Shown: in pieces, positions 21,725 through 24,434 of the stretch
Position numbering within the stretch: position 1 is the first letter of the stretch
How the letters are laid out: each line of letters begins with the position of its first letter
Assembly (NCBI GenBank): GCA_003241285.1
Contig: QFOT01000015.1
Span: 1-24,434 of the forward strand
DNA from: Micavibrio aeruginosavorus
GTDB taxonomy: Bacteria > Pseudomonadota > Alphaproteobacteria > Micavibrionales > Micavibrionaceae
Length of the DNA: 24,434 nucleotides
Direction of reading: 5' to 3'
The notes under the pieces: generated by a model
The model's input: the letters and a program-made list of their open reading frames with translations, nothing else
Told to the model about the DNA's origin: nothing
The model's database searches: none
Translations under genes and position numbers: made by a program

Positions 21725-21753
21725 AAATTAAAGGATGAGTATTAATATGTCAA
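21725..21753 (-). promoter_or_regulatory. sigma-70-type promoter of the 627-residue protein gene
   Basis: On the minus strand TTGACA (21753-21748) is followed after 17 bases by TAATTT (21730-21725), about 25 bases before the start codon. A second TTGACA (21777-21772) lies upstream but has no matching -10. The region between this gene and icd is divergent. Confidence 0.6.
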
Positions 21754-21793
21754 AACAAATATTCACAATTCTGTCAAATAACCAGATGTTAAG

Positions 21794-21822
21794 GCCTTGG
21801 ATTTATTGTGGTGCGGTATAAA
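21794..21822 (+). promoter_or_regulatory. weak candidate promoter for the isocitrate dehydrogenase gene
   Basis: TATAAA at 21817-21822 could serve as -10 about 38 bases before the ATG. The 17-base-spaced -35 (GCCTTG, 21794-21799) is weak. AAGGA at 21846-21850 gives a good ribosome site. Confidence 0.3.
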
Positions 21823-21859
21823 TTCGCCTCATCTCATTCGCAAGCAAGGATTTCCAGCC

Positions 21860-23086
21860 ATGACCACGCCTTACAAAATCAACGGTTCCATCGTCGATAT
21901 GACAGGGGATGGCGTATGGCCGCATATGTCCGCCGAAATCCGCGAGCAACTGATTGCGCCGTTTTTCGAAGTCGACTGGAAAGTGCATGATATTTCCCTG
22001 CAGGCGCGGGATAAAACCAGTGACGGCGCGCTCAATGACGCCATCGACGATTTAAAAACCCATAAGGCGGCGGTCAAAGGTCCGACGATTACGCCGAACA
22101 AGGAAGAGACGAAAGCCTTCGGCCTGTCCCAGCAATGGGATTCCCCGAACGGCATTATCCGCCGCGCCATTAACGGGGCGGCGATTTTGCGCAACACGAT
22201 CGAGATCGGCGGCATGGATAAATTCGCGCCGCTAATGCATGACGTCACCATCGTCCGCCAGGCGGTCGGCGGAATTTACGGCGCGCCCAATGTGAATATT
22301 CCGGGACGCGGCAAACTCAAAGTCGTTTTCGAAGGCGATGACGGATCGGTATCGACCTTGATCGAAAACCGCAAAGTCGATAACGGCGTCGTGCTGCTGA
22401 CCACGGAAACGGATTCCTCCATCCGCGACTATGCGCATGCGCTTTTCCAGCAGGCGCTGTCGATGCACAAAAGCGTGATCTTTGCCGCCAAGAACACTAT
22501 TCAGGCCGTGTATGACGGACGCTTTATCGATATTTTCAACGAGATCTTCAATGCGTCTTACGCCGATAAATTCAAGGCGGCGGGCATTACTTTCAATGAC
22601 AAGGTTCAACTCATCGACGCGGTCGTGTCCAAAATTCCGCAAGGAAAATTGAACGGCATGATTATCGCGCTGAAAAACTATGATGGCGATGTCGTGTCGG
22701 ACCAGGTGGCGGGCGAGCATAAATCCTTAGGCCTCATGGATTCAACGCTTGTCAGCGCGGACGGGACTTTGCTGGCCGATCCGCCGCATGGCACCGCGCC
22801 GGATCTGGAAGCCGCATGGCATGAGAAAAAGATTTTGCTGGCCAATCCGGCGGCGCATATTTTCGCCTATGCCGAAGCCATCCGCCACAAAGCCGAGCTG
22901 AACGGCCAGACGGACGCCGTCGAGCTCGCCAAGAAGCTTAAATACGCGGTTGTCGAAACCATTGAGGAAGGGCTCAAAACAAGCCAGCTTACCGGCGATC
23001 TTGCGCCCGACAGGTCAAAGTCGATCACGGGCCAGCAATTCATCGCCAATGTACGGGATACGTATAAGAAGATGATTGCTGCTTAA
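21860..23086 (+). CDS. icd: isocitrate dehydrogenase, eukaryote-type (subfamily II) scaffold with NAD-type cofactor loop
   Basis: The ATG at 21860 (AAGGA nine bases upstream) gives 408 residues, the normal length of the homodimeric enzymes related to human IDH1/2. These convert isocitrate to 2-oxoglutarate and CO2 in the citric acid cycle. Substrate and metal residues are kept: TITPN (76-80), SPNGIIRR (95-102), Arg111, Arg133, Tyr140, Lys211 and YDGD (274-277). The cofactor loop reads HGTAPDLEAAW (310-320), while NADP-dependent relatives have HGTVTRH, whose Arg and His grip the 2'-phosphate. APD(I/L) is the pattern of NAD-using isocitrate and isopropylmalate dehydrogenases. The enzyme is divergent elsewhere (AINGAAILRNTIEI), so NAD use is an inference. 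Confidence 0.88.
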   Translation: MTTPYKINGSIVDMTGDGVWPHMSAEIREQLIAPFFEVDWKVHDISLQARDKTSDGALNDAIDDLKTHKAAVKGPTITPNKEETKAFGLSQQWDSPNGIIRRAINGAAILRNTIEIGGMDKFAPLMHDVTIVRQAVGGIYGAPNVNIPGRGKLKVVFEGDDGSVSTLIENRKVDNGVVLLTTETDSSIRDYAHALFQQALSMHKSVIFAAKNTIQAVYDGRFIDIFNEIFNASYADKFKAAGITFNDKVQLIDAVVSKIPQGKLNGMIIALKNYDGDVVSDQVAGEHKSLGLMDSTLVSADGTLLADPPHGTAPDLEAAWHEKKILLANPAAHIFAYAEAIRHKAELNGQTDAVELAKKLKYAVVETIEEGLKTSQLTGDLAPDRSKSITGQQFIANVRDTYKKMIAA

Positions 23087-23094
23087 TAATCAAA

Positions 23095-23159
23095 AATTCA
23101 TATATGAATTATTATATATAATAATAATTCTTTTAATGATTAAAATTATGATTTATAAT
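23095..23159. promoter_or_regulatory. AT-rich palindromes and leaderless promoter before the XRE/Fic pair
   Basis: AATTCATATATGAATT (23095-23110) is a perfect 16-bp palindrome, directly followed by the perfect palindrome ATTATATATAAT (23111-23122). TATAAT at 23154-23159 lies seven bases before the ATG at 23166, so transcripts may be nearly leaderless; no Shine-Dalgarno is visible. The palindromes could be operators for the XRE-type regulator encoded next. Confidence 0.5.
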
Positions 23160-23165
23160 CAGTAT

Positions 23166-23546
23166 ATGGATTATAAGCAAATCGCCAATCTACTTGCCCA
23201 TCAGAAACATCAACTCGGTATGAGCGAAGCTTATATCGGAAAGACGGCGCATGTTTCCCAGCCCACGGTTCACCGCATCCTGTCGGGACTGCATGACCGC
23301 GCCGCATGGAACGATATCGTCGCCATCGGCAAGGTTTTGGGCGTGTCCTTCAGTGCGCTTGTCGTGCCAGCCGAAGACCAGATAGAAGCCAGAGCCGAAA
23401 AAATCGCGAAATCCATCGCCCGGAAAGTCGAAGCCACAAGCCAGCTCGAAGGGCAGGGTTTGTCCGACCGAGGCCAGGAGAGGCTGAGCCGTCAGACCGT
23501 GCATGAGCTGATAGCCGGGCCACGCGGAAAATTATGGCAGGCGTAA
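23166..23546 (+). CDS. XRE-family regulator, mobile mystery protein A-like
   Basis: The ATG at 23166 gives 126 residues; an upstream frame from 23076 reads through AT-rich noncoding DNA and is rejected. A helix-turn-helix of XRE type spans about 18-62 (GMSEAYIGKTAHVSQPTVHR, then AIGKVLGVSFSALV). The C-terminal helical region (RAEKIAKSIARKVEATSQLE and the final ELIAGPRGKLW) matches the tail of the mobile mystery protein A group, which is found upstream of a Fic/Doc partner on mobile DNA. It likely represses its own promoter and neutralises the Fic protein. It overlaps the Fic gene by 13 bases. The missing ribosome site suggests leaderless translation. Confidence 0.8.
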   Translation: MDYKQIANLLAHQKHQLGMSEAYIGKTAHVSQPTVHRILSGLHDRAAWNDIVAIGKVLGVSFSALVVPAEDQIEARAEKIAKSIARKVEATSQLEGQGLSDRGQERLSRQTVHELIAGPRGKLWQA

Positions 23547-24124
23547 TGTATTCCGCCAGGCCGGGCGAAACGCCGCTTGACGATTTATCGGGATTGAAAC
23601 TTAAGATCCCGAACGTCACGCGGCGTCAGCTCGATGAGGCGGAAGCCGCCAATATCCGAAAAGCGATCTCCCGTTATTCAGGCAGTCATAAAGTCATCCG
23701 TTTCGATACGGGTTTTTTCAACAAGCTTCACAAGCAGATGTTCGGCGATGTGTGGAAATGGGCGGGCGAATACAGAACGACTGCGACAAATATCGGCAGT
23801 CCGCCTGTCCATATATTACAGGATCTCATTATCCTTCAGAAAAATCTCGAAGTCAGGCCACATGATCTTGAAACCGGCGTGTGGCTGCATCACCGCGCCG
23901 TGCAAATTCATCCCTATCAGGGCGGCAATGGCCGATGGTCGCGTTTTCTATCCGATCTATGGCTGCAAAGGCATATAAAGCAGACGATCAACTGGCCTGT
24001 CGGCATGGAGCAGGAAAGCCCTGTGCGCGAAATCTACCTGACCGCCCTGCGCGAAGCGGACCGTTTAAATTACAAGCCCCTCGTCGAGCTGCATGAGAAA
24101 TTCAGCAGCGCTCAGGACCCGTAG
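23534..24124 (+). CDS. Fic-domain protein, mobile mystery protein B-like
   Basis: The 196-residue protein starts like mystery protein B (GETPLDDLSGLKLKIPNVTR) and contains the Fic core: FDTGFFNKLHKQMFGDVWKW (57-76) with WAGEYRTTATNIG, and the active motif HPYQGGNGRWSR at 126-137. Fic enzymes usually move AMP or another nucleotide part onto a target protein; His126 would be the general base. The acidic metal-binding residue of the classic HPFx(D/E)GNGR motif is replaced by Gly130, so activity is not assured. No inhibitory (S/T)xxxE(G/N) helix was noticed. The start at 23534 overlaps the regulator gene; ATG 23546 is an alternative. Confidence 0.85.
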   Translation: MAGVMYSARPGETPLDDLSGLKLKIPNVTRRQLDEAEAANIRKAISRYSGSHKVIRFDTGFFNKLHKQMFGDVWKWAGEYRTTATNIGSPPVHILQDLIILQKNLEVRPHDLETGVWLHHRAVQIHPYQGGNGRWSRFLSDLWLQRHIKQTINWPVGMEQESPVREIYLTALREADRLNYKPLVELHEKFSSAQDP

Positions 24125-24434
24125 GATATTCTGCGGCTTTGATAGGCGCGGAGCGCCTGGTCGAGACTGGCGGAGTGAACGGTGCAATTCTGGCCATAGC
24201 CATGATACTGGTAATAGGCCATCGATCTTTCGACTGTTGCGAGCTGGCTTGCCTTATCCCGCGTATCGCCGATATCCGGGAATAGCTGGCCGAGCGCTTC
24301 GCCGCGGTCGAATTTATCCATCAGCTCCTGCGATTCTTGCGCAAAAATTCTTTGTCTTAGGTGGATGCGTGTTTCCGAGAGCCGGTCATGAATGACAAGT
24401 TCGAGCGGGGAGGTCAGAGAGGTATTTTTCTTCT
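24112..24434 (-). CDS. C-terminal part of an unrecognised protein (partial, start beyond the window)
   Basis: An open minus-strand frame enters from the right edge and stops at TGA (complement of 24112-24114), giving about 106 residues: TSLTSPLELVIHDRLSETRI near the truncated end, then RQRIFAQESQELMDKFDRGE, and a Tyr/Gln/Ser-rich end (MAYYQYHGYGQNCTVHSASL). It overlaps the convergent Fic gene by 13 bases. An internal Met at 24321 is not a convincing start, because the frame remains open to the edge with coherent helical sequence. No family was recognised. Confidence 0.6.
   Translation of the reverse strand, partial: KKNTSLTSPLELVIHDRLSETRIHLRQRIFAQESQELMDKFDRGEALGQLFPDIGDTRDKASQLATVERSMAYYQYHGYGQNCTVHSASLDQALRAYQSRRISYGS

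Noticed and set aside
23076..23165. 30-residue N-terminal extension of the XRE regulator
   Set aside because: The extension translates AT-rich palindromic promoter DNA into an Ile/Leu/Tyr-rich string, overlaps the dehydrogenase stop, and is foreign to the family start.
1..24434. tRNA or rRNA genes and attachment sites
   Set aside because: No cloverleaf with a TTCGA-type arm and CCA-compatible end, no rRNA-like conserved block and no convincing long direct repeat flanking the prophage was found by eye; a covariance search would be decisive.

Overview
The window reads as bacterial DNA of moderate GC content carrying a long-resident, T7-like (podovirus-type) prophage on its left (about 1-15255) and chromosomal genes on its right (about 15298-24434). 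The family mix (SleB-type hydrolase, a small holin resembling the gene-transfer-agent holin group, NhaA, a eukaryote-type isocitrate dehydrogenase, PilZ, an XRE/Fic 'mobile mystery' pair) suggests an alphaproteobacterium. That assignment is inference, because no rRNA or other marker is present.

Prophage. In T7-like order come: the end of an unknown gene, a small conserved phage protein, portal, scaffold, [cargo], major capsid protein, a small capsid-linked protein, tail tubular proteins A and B, a coiled-coil internal virion candidate, a beta-helical tail fibre or tailspike and the large terminase. A lysis block follows: small membrane protein, SleB-like endolysin, two-helix holin, and nested Rz/Rz1 spanins. 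No integrase, RNA polymerase, replication gene or large internal virion protein (gp15/gp16) lies in the window, so the element is only partly seen or reduced.

Cargo. Between scaffold and capsid sits a 2.9 kb insert: a secreted-type enzyme with an N-terminal glycoside hydrolase family 12 domain fused to a long RTX calcium-binding repeat tract, and a convergent PilZ (c-di-GMP receptor) gene. The two share one perfect bidirectional terminator, so capsid and tail genes need their own promoter. This cellulase/xyloglucanase-plus-PilZ cassette inside a virion assembly module is the most striking feature.

Repeats. Several gaps of the prophage are filled by nested palindromic elements: a CCACGGAG/CCACAGCGG family with arms up to 27 bp, and a TCCCTGC..GCAGGGATGACA hairpin family. 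One palindrome lies in frame inside both overlapping spanin genes. The hairpin family also occurs outside the prophage, which implies long residence.

Right side. A run of unrecognised small genes (15298-16678) leads to nhaA (Na+/H+ antiporter) and another orphan gene. Then come a minus-strand block with two tandem paralogues and a 627-residue protein that ends in two helix-hairpin-helix-like repeats. A divergent isocitrate dehydrogenase follows whose cofactor loop reads like that of NAD-dependent enzymes. The window closes with an XRE-regulator/Fic pair preceded by AT-rich palindromes, and a truncated minus-strand gene.
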